Positions 42,113 through 55,652 of a stretch of DNA of 64,000 bases are shown here, piece after piece; position 1 is the stretch's first letter, and the number at the start of each line of letters is the position of its first letter. A program made the position numbers and the translations under genes. The DNA is from Theocolax elegans (taxonomy: Eukaryota; Arthropoda; Insecta; Hymenoptera; Cerocephalidae): contig CM047428.1 of the NCBI GenBank assembly GCA_026168455.1, positions 23,030,759 to 23,094,758 of the forward strand, read 5' to 3'. Under the pieces are notes generated by a model, which saw only the letters and a list, made by a program, of their open reading frames with translations, did no database searches and had not been told where the DNA came from.

Positions 42113-45100
42113 GTCTTCAATATATAGTAAGTAAAGACATAGAGTTATCACAACTTTAAACAGTGAAAAGACTATTATTTTTGGGATCTTCTTATAAAAA
42201 ATTTTTAATTGGTACCTTCTCAAAATAATCATCAGATTATTAAAATTATTTCCGAGTTGATACTTTTCAACATTATTTCCGAAGCGGCACTTTTTTGCAC
42301 TAAGTCGACGATATATGTATGTACCAGTCAAACACTATGCCTTCAAAGAAAAATCTTTGTCTTCAATGCCACTTTCGATAAATATAATGAACAATGCATT
42401 TAAAATAATATAGTTATCGTACGTATATACCTCTCGTTTAAACCTACAAATTATAAACAATTTTCGCATACTTTTTAGCTACGCGTAGAACTACACGATT
42501 GATATATATACGTAAAATTTAACAATCTGCTACGTAACGGCATAAGCACAATTACTTCATGAGGCATTGCAATCTATAACACTTAGACATTGAAACCGAA
42601 TAATAATGATTATTTAATTTACATAAATATAAATATTCGCATAAATCACACTAAATGCATACATATATAATGACGTTGGAGAAAAATAAATACAACCGCG
42701 CACGCGAACGCGCAGTTTCAAATATATATATATATATGAGAATTAACAAGTAAAACCCCCAATAATAATTAAACAAAAAGACCCTATATATATATATACC
42801 GAGCATTCAAGTTTTTGTCCTTAGATCCGGGCAGTGCGCATATAAATCACTGGTTCCCGTAAAACCGTTGCGCGAACGAAAATTCCTTCACTTGGTTTTT
42901 GCCACGCCGCAAGACAGTCTATCGTTCAATATATATATATATACGTAGAGATTTCGGCGCGAGCTCACGGCTTAAAATGCGCACTCGTTTAACCGATAAA
43001 ACATTTTTTTCTCGATCTCTCCGCGACACAGTTTTTGACTACGTAAAATTGAGAAATGAGCGCGCGCGCGCCCGCTGTCCTCGATTTCTCGTTTATAATA
43101 CAGGTGATGTATATAATACGAATAAAGTGTCAGATATTGTTGTTTACGCGAATATGCAAATATTTAAGTGTAATGATGTTTGCATAGTCATTTTACTGGA
43201 TATACACTAAGTGAATTGTATGATAATTGTTTTATTACCCTGTGATATGCTTATTCAATTTTTAATAATTTTTGTTTTAGATGTTAATTGTACACGTAAA
43301 CGGCATTTTATCGGATGACAAATATTTTGACCGTTACAACTGTGTCATCCGCAACGTAGTGAATAATATTTAATATAAGAAATGGTTAAAAATATTGCGA
43401 ATATAAGAACGTTATAAATTTATTGTTGATTTATTATTGGACGAGAAAATACTTATATTTTTCACGCGACAACGAAGTCGAGAGAACGACTAAAGAATTA
43501 AAATAAGATTAATGAAAAATCAACCAGACGAGCATTTTAAAAGTTTCATAACGCTTGGATATTAATTTTATGACGTCGAGCGTCTGCCGGCATCCTGTAT
43601 ACAAAGTTAAGAATCTCAATGTTCGAGTTAAAGAATGCATCATATAATTGAATTGAAGTTGTCATTCCGGATAAAATCCACACCTAAATAAAAATCACCC
43701 GAATCAATGGAAACTGAGTTATACGCACCGAGTAACTCCGTATAAAACGAAAAGTTAAAAAAAATTCATTAATTCGATTGACAAAGATAAAAATTTTTTA
43801 ACGGCTATTACCCGAATCGCTATATACGACCAGGAAACGAGATATATATTTCTATAGAAAAACCTAGAAAAATATATATCGAGTTGTACGAATTGAATCC
43901 GGTCCTGCCGAACCGTATATGTGCAATCGAGTCAGACCGTATATAACTCTGGTGTAAAATAGGACTCCGTAAATATATTTGAGAAGAAATGTATGTGTAT
44001 ATATAAAAAAAACGGTATAGGTTCGACGGGCGTCCGAAACGGGCAAGAATCCGGCAAAGACAATACACTCGGGTGTAATATACAGAGACAGAGGACAGTG
44101 AGCGTATAGTACATAGTATATACATATATATATATATTATATATACAGGTATAGAGAGGAGAGTGGTGCGCGCGCACGCGGAACGCCTCGAGCTCGCGCC
44201 GATATTATGCAAGTGTTGTTGGTGCTCCAGTTTCGAGGAGCTCAGCTGTATATACCTATGCCTTAGCTCACTTTCACTCATTCACTCCGCGAGCTCCTCC
44301 GTGAGCGCGATCGAGTGTACGTGTGCGCACTCACACCGAGCCAGGGTTAAACGCGACCGCGCGACTGTGTGAGTGCGCGTCTGGCTCTACCAACACCGTT
44401 ACTACTTGAGCTCTAACCACGATGACTTTCACTTCGCCGCCGCAACTTCGCAAGTTCATCCCTCTCTCTCTCTCTCTCTCTCATTCGCTCCTTCGGAGGC
44501 GCGAGAAATGTATATACGCCCGCGAGTCCTTACCTTTTTCGTCTTCTCTCGATCACTTTTCTTTTCTTTTCTACATTTTTATATTGTATATATCTATATA
44601 TATATATATATATACGGAGAGGAATTTTGTAAAAATATTTTATAAAATATTTTTTTGTTCATAGCTAGTTTTGTATTAAAAATTGCAATAGTCTTTATTA
44701 AAGAAACGACAGACTGGATCAACTGAGGAAAATGACTAGTATGTACAATAATAATAAATTTTATTGTAACTATATTGTTAACTATATATAGTAATATTGT
44801 TAACTATATATAGTCATGTTTGTACAGTTAATCAGTCTTTCATTTCTTAACTGGAAACTATTCTAATTTTTAATCTAAACTTATTCTCATAGTACACAAA
44901 AGAGATTATTTGATCCATCAAAATTTTTGTTAGATTAACATAAGGTATATATATATATCAATTGCCTTGGGAAACAAATATCAACGTGTCTTTCATAACG
45001 TATATGATTGACAATGATTATTTGAATTTGGTTACCTATTTTTATACGTAATACTTCCTTTATGTAATTTTATTGATTTACAAGAGCATTGTCTCGATCC

Positions 45101-45635
45101 AGTTGCCAAATTAATATTTACTCGTGCATAAGGTACGTGTACCAATTTTCGATTACATTACATTGATAGACATTGATATAAATTATTTAACTACGCGGAT
45201 ACATTATTTCCTTGTAATTCTTTAAACGTATACGTATATATATATATAGACCACTGAAATACTATAATCATGACTAGTTAGTCTTTGTTCCCCCCTTGTA
45301 ATCTACGTTTATGCACTACGTATACGTTTAATATTATTATTATCTTACGCAATTTTTCGATAGTTACTATTTTTTTTTTCCTTTTTTACTTTTAGGAATT
45401 TCGTATATTATAACAACGATATATCCATAGAAGCAATTTCAGCTTTTCGTGTGGACATGTTATTTGTGTTTTTTAAAAAAATCAAGACGAGTTAATAATA
45501 AGTATATAAATACATAACTTTGTAAGAGATAACGTGTGAGTTGTATACAATGCATCTAAATTACGTGAATTGTTCTAAAATAAGAAAAAAAAAAATGTCA
45601 AAACAATCGCGTTGCGAAACGTCGGTGCTACAAAT
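42113..45635. other. Non-coding DNA with a strong CpG-rich patch at 44.0-44.5 kb
   Basis: CpG-rich sequence at about 42830-43090 includes a CG run near 43061-43071. The densest CpG patch of the window lies at about 44020-44530 and ends in a CT run near 44463-44481. Just downstream, ATATTGTTAACTATATATAGT occurs twice in tandem at 44772-44814. No splice-bounded coding segment is seen. Confidence 0.6.
43312..43351. other. Hairpin with a perfect 9-bp GC-containing stem
   Basis: CGGATGACA at 43312-43320 pairs with TGTCATCCG at 43343-43351 across a 22-base loop. It is not extended outward. It may be chance or a decayed inverted repeat. Confidence 0.4.
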
Positions 45636-45725
45636 TTGTGAATGGCAATTGTTTTCGTCGCAAACTCGTGAATCGCGATAGTTTTCAAAAGAAAATCGTG
45701 AAAAGGGATAGTTTTCGCGACAAAG
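45636..45725. repeat. Minisatellite, three diverged 30-bp units
   Basis: Three 30-bp units start at 45636, 45666 and 45696. Each has the form TCGTGAATnGnnATAGTTTTC followed by about nine bases ending in CAAA or GAAA. A possible earlier, more decayed unit precedes them at 45606. No function is evident. Confidence 0.75.
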
Positions 45726-47483
45726 TGTAACAAGATATTCTTTGCGAATAAAACCTCGGTATATATATACTTAATCTACGATAATAATCGTTAATAAGCA
45801 CTTTTTTTCTACTTTGAATGTTCCGACGTCGTTTAGGTCGTACAATAATTTTTATACATTTAAAAAGGAAATTTTCTTTTTGTTTTACTTGAACCTGCAA
45901 CTTCAACGTCTTTGAAGAAAATTAAAGTCTTAATACATGAGAAAGAAATATATGGAAGTTTAAATAACTATAATACGAACTAGAAGTGAATAAGTCACGA
46001 TTGACGTTTTAACAATGTATCGAGAGTCGAAGTAATTATACAAATTACTTATCGTAACATAAAAATTTTACGCGCAAATTTTCCCATTCGCATACACACC
46101 GCACTCGAAATATTGTAAATTCCATTTTTTTTTATCTCGAAAATCCTTGCAGCCGGTTTGCAAATGGAAATTTCTGTTAAATTCACCTATTCCACGGTAA
46201 ATTACGATAATTGAATATCTCCCAAAAGGCAATAGCGCGTTATTTTTACGTTTTTTTAGTAGACCTTATTATACACATTACTTGCAATAGGAATTCGAAA
46301 TTTACACGTCAAAACACGTAGACCCTTCGAATAAGGAAAAGTGCAAGACGTATCGCAACGATATAAAGGAAAAAAATATATTCTATTGCCGTAAGAATTT
46401 TATATATAGATAGATAGATGGATATATATATATATATATACGTACAGTGTACGATCAGGCGCGAAGAAATAAATTATTACGTTCGCGCCTCCGTGTGGCA
46501 TCGGGAAATATCAGTTTGAAAGAGACCGAACAGTAGGCGGACAGTATCTGAGCGTCGTATCGACATAACGCTCGTGACGATAATAATGGTAATGTGGAGC
46601 AATAATAGAATAATAAAATCTCGAAATTGTATTTCGAGACGTTTCTGGAGCCCCCCTCCCCCGTTCGTCCCTCGATCTAACGTTGATTGAAAATCGGAAT
46701 TGGGTTTACTAACGGCCTCGCCAAGATATACTTTAAATGATCGAGATATATATCCATTCCGATTTTATTTCTCTCCTATATCGTGTGTGTATACATGTAG
46801 ATATATATATATATACAGTTTTATTGTTTGGCTTCGAGTAATAATAGAGTGCCTTCGAGCTTTTTTTTCGAACGAATTACACTTTTTTTCTATATTCGAA
46901 CCGCCTTTATTGCGCAGTAAAAAGTATTCATTTAGATATATATATATATACATATTCGGCGAATTTTTACGTGATGGTTTACCGTTTTACCCCGACGTTC
47001 CGAAACGTATTTGTCGTACGATGCACATTGCCTTTGGCAAACACAGCTATATAAGTAGATTGATCTTTAAGATAATAAAATACATCGGAATTATAAATTG
47101 TTGAATTAATTATTAATGTAATTGTATAATTGGTTCTATTTGAAAATATCTGTCACTCATTGCTATATATTGTATATATATATGGACAAGCTCATAAATT
47201 ATTTATAAATTATATTATAAATTGTATTAAAAATGTGTTGCATTAATTCTGTATTCGAGCGTTGATGCTTGTCACCTACCGGTTTAATCAAATACCAGAC
47301 GGAAACTCGCGGTTCGCGTTTCGAAATTTTTTTTCGACTTCTAGGATTGCAACCTTTCGGCTGTACACTTTTTTTTCTGAATCTAATAATATAGTTTCCC
47401 AATATCATTTGTATATCGCAATTGCGTTTGAGAAATTCCAATCTACTCTTTTGCATCATCGACCATTTCAGCTATTGTCCAAA

Positions 47484-47524
<41 letters not shown>

Positions 47525-50500
47525 ATATTTAAATGCGTAACGTTATTTAGTTGCGGCAAAAAATTGTGGTATCTCGTTAGTTTTATGTACGATTTAACTT
47601 TATCGCGATTTCATATTGGATGTATGTATAATTTCAGGTAGAACTCGGATAATTTGCAACTGAAAACTGGTTAATTAAATGTTCAATGTAACCGTTTTTA
47701 TCCTTCCAGTGTATTAGATTTTATAGTTTATTACGATTACTTAAGATTTGGGATAATTTTTGTTAATATTCATATAATTATGAGTATTAAATACGTGTAT
47801 TACATGTGTGTGTGTGTGTAGTTGATATATTAATAAGAATCGCACATCATGTATAATAAGGAATAATCGACATTAACAATCTTTGTTTTCTCCATGGTCA
47901 TTGTAAAAAATTTAACAAATTAATTTATATTTTCTTTTCGCTCGATACAAAACTACTAAAAAAAATTAAACCTTTTTCTGTAAGAAAATATAATAAGGCG
48001 GTGATGGGTTCGCGGTCATATGCATACCGGTAATTAAAATATATTGCTTACGCAAATAATATTTCAAGTGCATCAGGTGCCGATAAAAGTTCTAGGACCG
48101 AGAATTTTAAAATCAAGGTCGGAGTCTCTCCGCCGATCTAGAAAGTTCGAAATACAACCAATCGAAAGTTCATCCTCGTAAAAATCTCAAGGCCGTCGAT
48201 CTCGATAACCCGCAGCATCGCGACCATAAAAGAAAAATCGAAAATACTTGAATACACACCAAGAAAAGGTAAAAAAAAGGTAAAGAAGGTCGCGATGTTC
48301 CGCGTGAACGGCGAGCAACCCGATCCCTTTCAAATATATATCGGGGGCGAAAATTTAAAAGGCTGCAGTGTCAATGTCAAGCGTTGCGTCTCGTTGCTTT
48401 TATGAGGTGAGCGGTCAGGCGTGGGGAGCAGCTTGTACGTAATGACTCGACATCCTTCGCGTGCAACGACTCACCGACGACACATCCGCGTGCAACATAC
48501 CGCGGGAAATCCGAAAGTCCGGTCCAACACCTCTTTTGCCCTTGCGACGGTGAATGGTACGTAGCTTCCAAATTTCCAAGGCTATACTCATTCTTACTTT
48601 TTCCTCTTGAACTTGACATTAATTAAATCTGTTGTCCTCTTCGCACAGTTCCTGGTTCAAGATAATATGCACGTTGCAAGTATAATTGAATTATTACCTT
48701 TACTTTTACTTTGATTTAATACACTTTACTGTATATATGTATATGTATATACAATTTACGTTAATTGTTTTTATTCAGTATTGAATAATTTACGAGTCGA
48801 TTTTAAATCCGTAGGAAAAGAACTTTCGTGACAATTATTATTATATTTTTGTAATTAATGAGATACAAAATCGTAAAATTAAGTATAAAGTATATTTTAT
48901 GTATGTTACTCATTATTCTGTCTTTTACTTATTACTGTTATTTGAGAAATTTTTTCACGTCAATTTTTTTGGTTTGTAATAATAAAATATCAAAATTTTT
49001 ATCGAAACAAAAATACATTTATAAATTGAAAGTATTAATGTTTTAATAAATTCATTTACGAGTACTAGTCCGTCAAATATTTTTATATCTCGATGCCGAA
49101 ACATCGAAAATAAATTTCTTTACGACCAACAGCCTTTATGAAATTATTATATAATAAATTTTTGTTGCAATCGACAAACCCAACACATTGTTAGTTACAT
49201 ATTAGAATATAAAAAAATTAATTAAAAAAATATCCTAATAATTAATCAGTGGCAAAAAAGTTAATATCACTACATGCTTCCTACAACACATTGAAAATCT
49301 TAATCTAATGATCTAACCAGACAGTTGTCTAATAATTTATGTTAAATAATTATTACAGAAATTTAATTTATTTTAATGTAGCTAACACTTTTTTTACATT
49401 GAAATATCACTGCAATATCTAATATAATTTATACATACCATTAATTATCATTGTTTCAAATATATAGCGATATTCCCTTAGATCTCGTAATAAATTTAAA
49501 TTAATTAAAATGGCCTGATATAAAATGTATAACTCATTGAAGAATATATCGTGTGCATGCGGCAATTTTAAATCTTCGGCCATTTATGTAATCAAACGTA
49601 CATATCTTATATGCAAATAAATATAAGTACACTTGTAAAAATATAAACTGTATATGTGCATCATCTTCGTTCTTTATAGAAGTAGCCTTTTTTTTATTTT
49701 TCAAATCTCTTGTACTGATTATAAATACTTTAAATAACTATTTAATGTCTAAAATTCTACACTAAACTATGTTGAACTTTAATAATGAATATTATAATAA
49801 TAATAACTAAAATTCGATACGATACTGTTCATTTATTCAAAGGACGTAAAAATATATAGCTTACACACAATTCGCGTCTGTTTATTAAATTGAAAATGTT
49901 CATTCGTTACGTCATAAGTATACGATTTTCAAAGATATTAATCCTCTAACGTAGAGACAGTAAAAACCTAACATAGGTGTCACACTTGACAATTTTACAT
50001 AAGTAAATTATCGTGCATAAATTGATGATCACTTTGAACCTTTACTATAAATCGCTAATGTAGGTATAATTAAAGGCCAACTGTTATTACGGTATAATTA
50101 AATCAAATAACAAACGACGTTTGAATGGTTAACTCCTTTCTGACACACACAAGCGCGCGCGCACACATACATCTATGTAATAAGAGAAATTAAATAATTT
50201 AGCATAATCCACGGACTCCTGATTATCATTTTCGAATAGTTAATAAACAATATAAATAGTTTACGATGTGCACTTCCAAGTTTTCGTTTCACCATCGCGG
50301 CGGCGAAGTTTATTTCCAAACTTTTTGCGAGCCTCGAAAGTTTGGTCTGCACATTTTGAATATACGTTACAATCGATACGTGATTGAAAAAGATAATTTT
50401 GTATATACGTGAGTTGTAATTAAAAGTAAACCTGAAATTTGTTGTTTGAACACATATTTACTACTCTGTTTCCGTGGCAGTTAAACTGATTTCCTTGCTC

Positions 50501-51069
50501 TTCATCCTTCCTATACCTTTACGTAATAATACGTATAACTGGCATTTCTTCGTTAATATCCACCTAGTAATAGTTCAATTACCATTTTGCATAACCCGTC
50601 GATCGATCACTTTCGTTTCCCATCTTACAGCTTTCCTGATTGACTTTGTTAATTCGTACCCATATACCTCGGTTGCACGCCCATATCTGTTTTCTGGTAT
50701 TACATATCACCTATATATACTTGTATGTATGTATGGATCTATATCAGTTTGTCTTAACTAATTTTCAAATTTACTTCGGTGAAATACCAAAAAATAGTTA
50801 TTTATGCACTTGAAAGTGGCTACTTCCGAGGTTTAGCTTTTCGCAGTAATTCATCCAAGGGAATAATCGGCTATTTTTACTCTCGAAGTACATATGGAAT
50901 TTTTCACCTTGATCATTTGAAAAGTCACTTTTTGTAATAACAAATGTTTTTTTAATTTCTACATTTTTTCAATATTATACAACCTTTTGATATTTTTAGC
51001 TTAGTATAATAAATTTAATTTTGTATTTGTAGAAAACTGCTAAATTAAGTATTCAAAACAAAAAAAAAG
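45726..51069. other. Non-coding DNA with two CpG-rich patches
   Basis: CpG-rich patches lie at about 46440-47040 and 48060-48600. The second is higher in complexity than most and is discussed under findings. The stretch 48640-50270 is AT-rich with nothing recognised. A short GC-rich string with CGCGGCGGCG lies near 50297. Confidence 0.6.
47485..47519. repeat. (ATT)n microsatellite
   Basis: A trinucleotide run of about 35 bases (ATT/TAT). It encodes poly-Tyr or poly-Ile in open frames, with no sign of being coding. Confidence 0.97.
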
Positions 51070-51169
51070 ATCTACGATGAATAAAATGGGTCTTCGATGA
51101 ATAAAATCGGTCAACGGGGAATAAAATGAGTGTACGGGGAAGTAAAGTGATCGAAGGTATAAAATACAA
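51070..51169. repeat. Minisatellite, five diverged 20-bp units
   Basis: Five consecutive 20-bp units begin at 51070, 51090, 51110, 51130 and 51150. A consensus is close to GTCTACGATGAATAAAATGG. Units one and two are most alike, units three and four share CGGGGAA, and the fifth is the most diverged. The array follows a short poly-A and sits in AT-rich non-coding DNA. Confidence 0.8.
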
Positions 51170-51469
51170 TGTTACTCCACTCGTAGAGGTTAATAAAGTA
51201 GACTTTTTAGATTATCTGGGTAAAAAATATATTATTCCGCATATCCAAATCGACATTCTGATTGTTTTAATTTTAGTCTCTATTTAAAAAAAAACAAGAC
51301 ATTTTTGTATCCTACAATTTTTAAAATTGTTGCTGTTTGTAAGGAAGAAAAGAATACTTGTTAAAAAGAAATATCAAAGAATTGCGGTTATCCAACATTT
51401 CGAATATAAAATAATTACATTTCATTTGCAAGAGCTGTAAAAAATACTAGGTCACTTCCTGGAACGTAA

Positions 51470-51470
<1 letters not shown>

Positions 51471-51509
<39 letters not shown>
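51471..51509. repeat. (AC)n microsatellite
   Basis: A perfect AC run of 39 bases, in AT-rich DNA about 300 bases after the 20-bp minisatellite. Confidence 0.98.
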
Positions 51510-51518
<9 letters not shown>

Positions 51519-52233
51519 GTTGATAAAAACGGAGCATTGAAATTTAACGTGGTTCTTTTTTTATTAGAGCATTAAAAACAATTAATAAATGATTATACGA
51601 CCCAATTTCCTCGTGCACGGTGAAGTATCAGTAACAAACGAGGTCACGCAATTTATAATTACGATAATACGAAAATGTTATTGAGTCAAGAATTTAAACG
51701 CATGAAACTAATTCGACAGTGGGCAGTTACAGAAATGCTAGATATTTAAAAAAAAAAATTGAACATACGCGTACATGGAGATAGCGATATACGACTAGTG
51801 ATCAGCATACACTACTTCCAGTCTATTTCCAGTATGAAAAAGAAACCCGAAGAAAGTCCAAGTCGGTTCATTCCCCTCTTTAACGGAGAGCAAGAAACAA
51901 TTACCGCATCCTATAAAAGTATAACGATCGCCGCGCGCGCGCGCGCGCCTTTGGAAAACCAAAGCGAGAAAATCATCGCGGTACGGGCAAAACGCGTTAA
52001 CACAACCGATAAATAAAATTAAAAATGTCTTTATATAGAAGTGTGTGTGTGTGTGTGCACGCGAAGCGCGCCGGAGGCTGCTTCACCCGGGGCTCCGGAG
52101 CTCGAAGATTTATGACAACCTCTTAAATTAGAAGCCGCGGAGCTCGTTATTAAAGCGTTAAAACGTCGACTCGATGTCAAACTCCCCTCGAATACGAGCA
52201 AAAGAAGGAGAAATATTGGGCGAGAATGAGAGA

Positions 52234-52251
52234 GGGGGGGGGGGGGGGGGG
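52234..52251. repeat. Poly-G tract, 18 bases
   Basis: Eighteen consecutive G on the + strand follow GAGA. Long G runs are rare in AT-rich DNA, can form quadruplex structure, and are error-prone in sequencing, so the exact length is uncertain. Confidence 0.9.
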
Positions 52252-52552
52252 AACGTAGCAAATCGCACGCGCGATTACGCAATTACCCGGGCGTGAGATT
52301 TTTTTTCTTCTATATACTTTTTACCCTCGATCGAGTTGCACAAGCGAGATGCGACTGGGAAGCAAAAAGCACGCGCTTTGTTATTCTCTCTTTTTCTCTC
52401 ACTCTCTCTCCGTACGCGTATGCGTCTATGCTGATCGTGGCAAGATTAACATTTTTATACGCTCCCGCGGATTCGAGTCTCGCTTTCGGCTTTCCGCGTT
52501 CCACATCACCCGCCCGGATCTCTCTCCTTTGGACGAGTTATTTTTTTCTCCT

Positions 52553-52558
<6 letters not shown>

Positions 52559-52595
<37 letters not shown>
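52559..52595. repeat. Compound (TC)n(AC)n microsatellite
   Basis: A TC run of about 25 bases passes into an AC run of about 12 bases, within the CpG-rich patch at 51.8-52.7 kb. Upstream in the same patch are a 17-base CG run (51932-51948), a short GT run near 52040, and an 18-base poly-G (52234-52251). Confidence 0.95.
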
Positions 52596-52596
<1 letters not shown>

Positions 52597-53626
52597 TCTT
52601 ATGTATATAGATATAGAGGAAAGAGCCGTCTTGGATTATTTAATTAAGAGAACGATAATGTCTTCATTCTCCGGGGTTAGATTATTACGGCTGCGATATC
52701 TCGCGCATCGTGCTCTTTCGTCTCAACTTTTTTTTGGAAAAGGAAAAAAAATCGCCGTGTAATAATGATGTAACGTCGACTTTAATGCCACACTCTGGAA
52801 TTTATGTGGGTAATACCGCTAACTCGATCCATTGTGCAGTAACTATTCATCCTCTCGATTATCGTATACGTGGACCTGATTCACATATTATATGTATATA
52901 TAAATACGAACACCTTTTTTTTATGTAACCAAAAATGCGTACTAATCATTATTGCGTTAAGTATCGTTTGTTTAATAAAAATACGTATCTATATATACTT
53001 CGTACATGTATTTCGTTAAATGCATAAGATCGCTATATTTGTTTTATAAATTGCTTAATTTAGAGCTATGTAGAGAGAAAGTATATTAATTTAGTATACC
53101 ATCTACAAGGTTGTAGATTTATTATTTATCGTTTATATTACAAATTTACAATGTGGCAAACAAGCGGTGTTCGATCTAACGTAAATACACTTGGTTCGTT
53201 CAACCGATATACATATTTAAATTAAGTTGGTAACGCTGGCATGATAATGATGATTGAATTACGAGTACTTTCTCAAATATCGAAACGCGTATCTTCTTTT
53301 TTTTTTACTCGCGAAAGCAAATTTCTATATAGGTTGTTAGGTGGTTTTCATTTGCATTACGCGTTCGAACATGTATAGGAATACAAAGGCGCGCGTATAG
53401 TATAAATTCGCGGCGCCTCGATCGATTAACAGTCTTAATTAGATTATAATTATTATTCAATTATAAACTTTTCGTTACACCCAACTACTTAATTTAAATG
53501 CACTAAATCTAATGGGATGTATATATGCACACCGATAGATCTGGACTCCCCCCCCCTCTCTTTCTACGTAACTACCGTCAGATAACAATCGACATTATCC
53601 TTTTAATCGCGTCGTATATACAGTTT

Positions 53627-53660
<34 letters not shown>

Positions 53661-55652
53661 TTCTTACAAAATGGATGGAAACTATCGCGTCGTAAAAATA
53701 AATTATTCAATTAAACGAAAAAAGAAAAAGTATAAGAAAAAGTAATAATAAGGTATATGGACTAAAATTGACAAGAGAACGCGCTTTTAATTAGCCGGTC
53801 ATTAGAAAGCGAATAAATCATCTCGAACGGTGACCGAGACAATCGCACCTCGATTTCCTCTTCGCGCAATAAATGTGCGCATACGCGCGCGTATGATAAT
53901 AATCGAAGGCGACGTACGCCGTTATGAAAGGATTTTGTATATATACCTATACGATACGAGCTCATTAACCGATCGTAATCGCTTCTATTTCTCCAAGAGC
54001 GAGAGAGTAGGATTTCGCTAACGCGAACGCGCCGAACGAACTCGTTCGTATAATTGGAGCACACACGCGCGTTTGCCGATCTCGCTGCTGTGCCTCTATA
54101 TTGCGGTTACACCCTGTCTGATACCGCGCCGCAACTTTTGCTTGTATATACACACGTACACGGGGCGTTTCGTCTTGCAAACAGGCTCTTGATAGCGAAT
54201 TGAATTGTTTAATACATTAGATGTATATATATATACACCTATATACTATTTTTCTTTTTCTTTTACAATACGGTGGAGAGAGACATTCTTTTCTTTATGT
54301 AACAATGATATCGGGGGTTCCTTTTTTTTATTGCAGCTTGTCATTGTTACTAAATGTGCGCTCGTTGAATACAAAATTAGATTTTCTATACTGCACGCGT
54401 TAACGTGCAATTCATTACCGAAACATTTTTTTAAGAACCGTGTAATATATATAATATCACGTTAGTTGAACGTTCATTCGAAAAAGATTTTTATGAAAAA
54501 TAATTATCGTACATTAAAATTGCATTATTGATGATAAATAAATAAAACAATTATACGTATAATGTCAGGGAGAACACTGCGTGTTAAATGAGTTATTACT
54601 TGCTGTTAACAAGAGAAAATATAGGTATATTAGTGTATACAGTAATTTTTTGTAACTGATACCGTTGCAATGTTTCACGCCTTTAAAACAACTTGATGAC
54701 AGAAACTTAAGTTATTGTGCTTGTGTGCGAATTCAATTTATTTCGTATTTTCCTTATATATACAACACGGAACAAATTAAAAATTGTAATAACATTTTCT
54801 ATCTCCATTATCTCGGCTATTAAATTCCAATGTGTACATAGAAAATATTTTATTCCATCAGACGTGATTAAAAAAAGCGTATAATAATAATAAATTATTA
54901 ATAATCTTAATACTAATAAATGTCCGTAAAAGAGACTATTTTATTAATAGATTATATCTATTAGAAGCATAAATATAAAATGTGTATTTTGAAATTCATT
55001 ACATTTATTTAAATAAATTAAAGTAGTACGAGGGATTTATGTTATATTTGCATATTTCCTCCGTACGTAAAAAATAAGTCATAAACTCGATAAAAGAAAA
55101 AGTAACTTCAGTTAACTCTATAGGAGTGCTCTTGTGCTTTTTTCTCTCTCTCTCTTTCGTGCGGAGAGTATGTACATATATAATACATCCGACAGAACCG
55201 ATTGAAGTAATCCGAAGAAAAGAAACTGGTTGATGGTTACGAGGCCTTTTTTTGGTAACACGCGTATTTACAGTCGGTCAGATTGCGAATTATGTCATTT
55301 CAAATTTATATTTTCGTTTACTTTTTTTTTTCCTTTCTCCGTCACACGTGATAAAAAACATGTTGAACAGAAAAAAATTGGGCCACGTTAAGTAAGACCA
55401 AACATCGTTGGAACAAAATATTAATATATAGATATAGTTTAATCGACGGCGTATATAAGTATAGTTGTACATATATTTTTTTAATTGACGTATCGCTCGT
55501 AAAATGTCAGTGAAAATATTGTTAAGTAAACAGCATTATACGGGCGTATATAAACAATACAATGTTCTCGAACCTCGAAAAGCAATAATCGAAAAGAAAA
55601 TACGTAAACGCGTTTATCCGATTATGTAAATTCATTATTTCATTCGAAGGTA

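Noticed and set aside
43820..44281. Minus-strand frame of 153 codons, the longest in the window
   Set aside because: It lies in CpG- and TA-rich DNA, is full of Tyr-Ile and Arg-Ser runs from simple repeats, and overlaps other long frames on both strands. This is typical of stop-poor non-coding DNA.
46890..46920. TTCGAACC-like strings suggesting a tRNA T-arm
   Set aside because: No paired acceptor, D or anticodon arms surround this or the other TTCGA strings I looked at.
50474..50761. Hydrophobic start (AVKLISLLFILPIPL) that looks like a signal peptide for the chitin-binding gene
   Set aside because: The frame starts with GTG, not ATG, and the following residues are not protein-like. No donor in a phase matching the exon at 62810 was convincing.
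28091..53520. A 16-base string (AAATCTAATGGGATGT) shared by two distant positions near 28091 and 53504
   Set aside because: Similarity stops immediately outside the 16 bases, so it gives no evidence of a repeat family.
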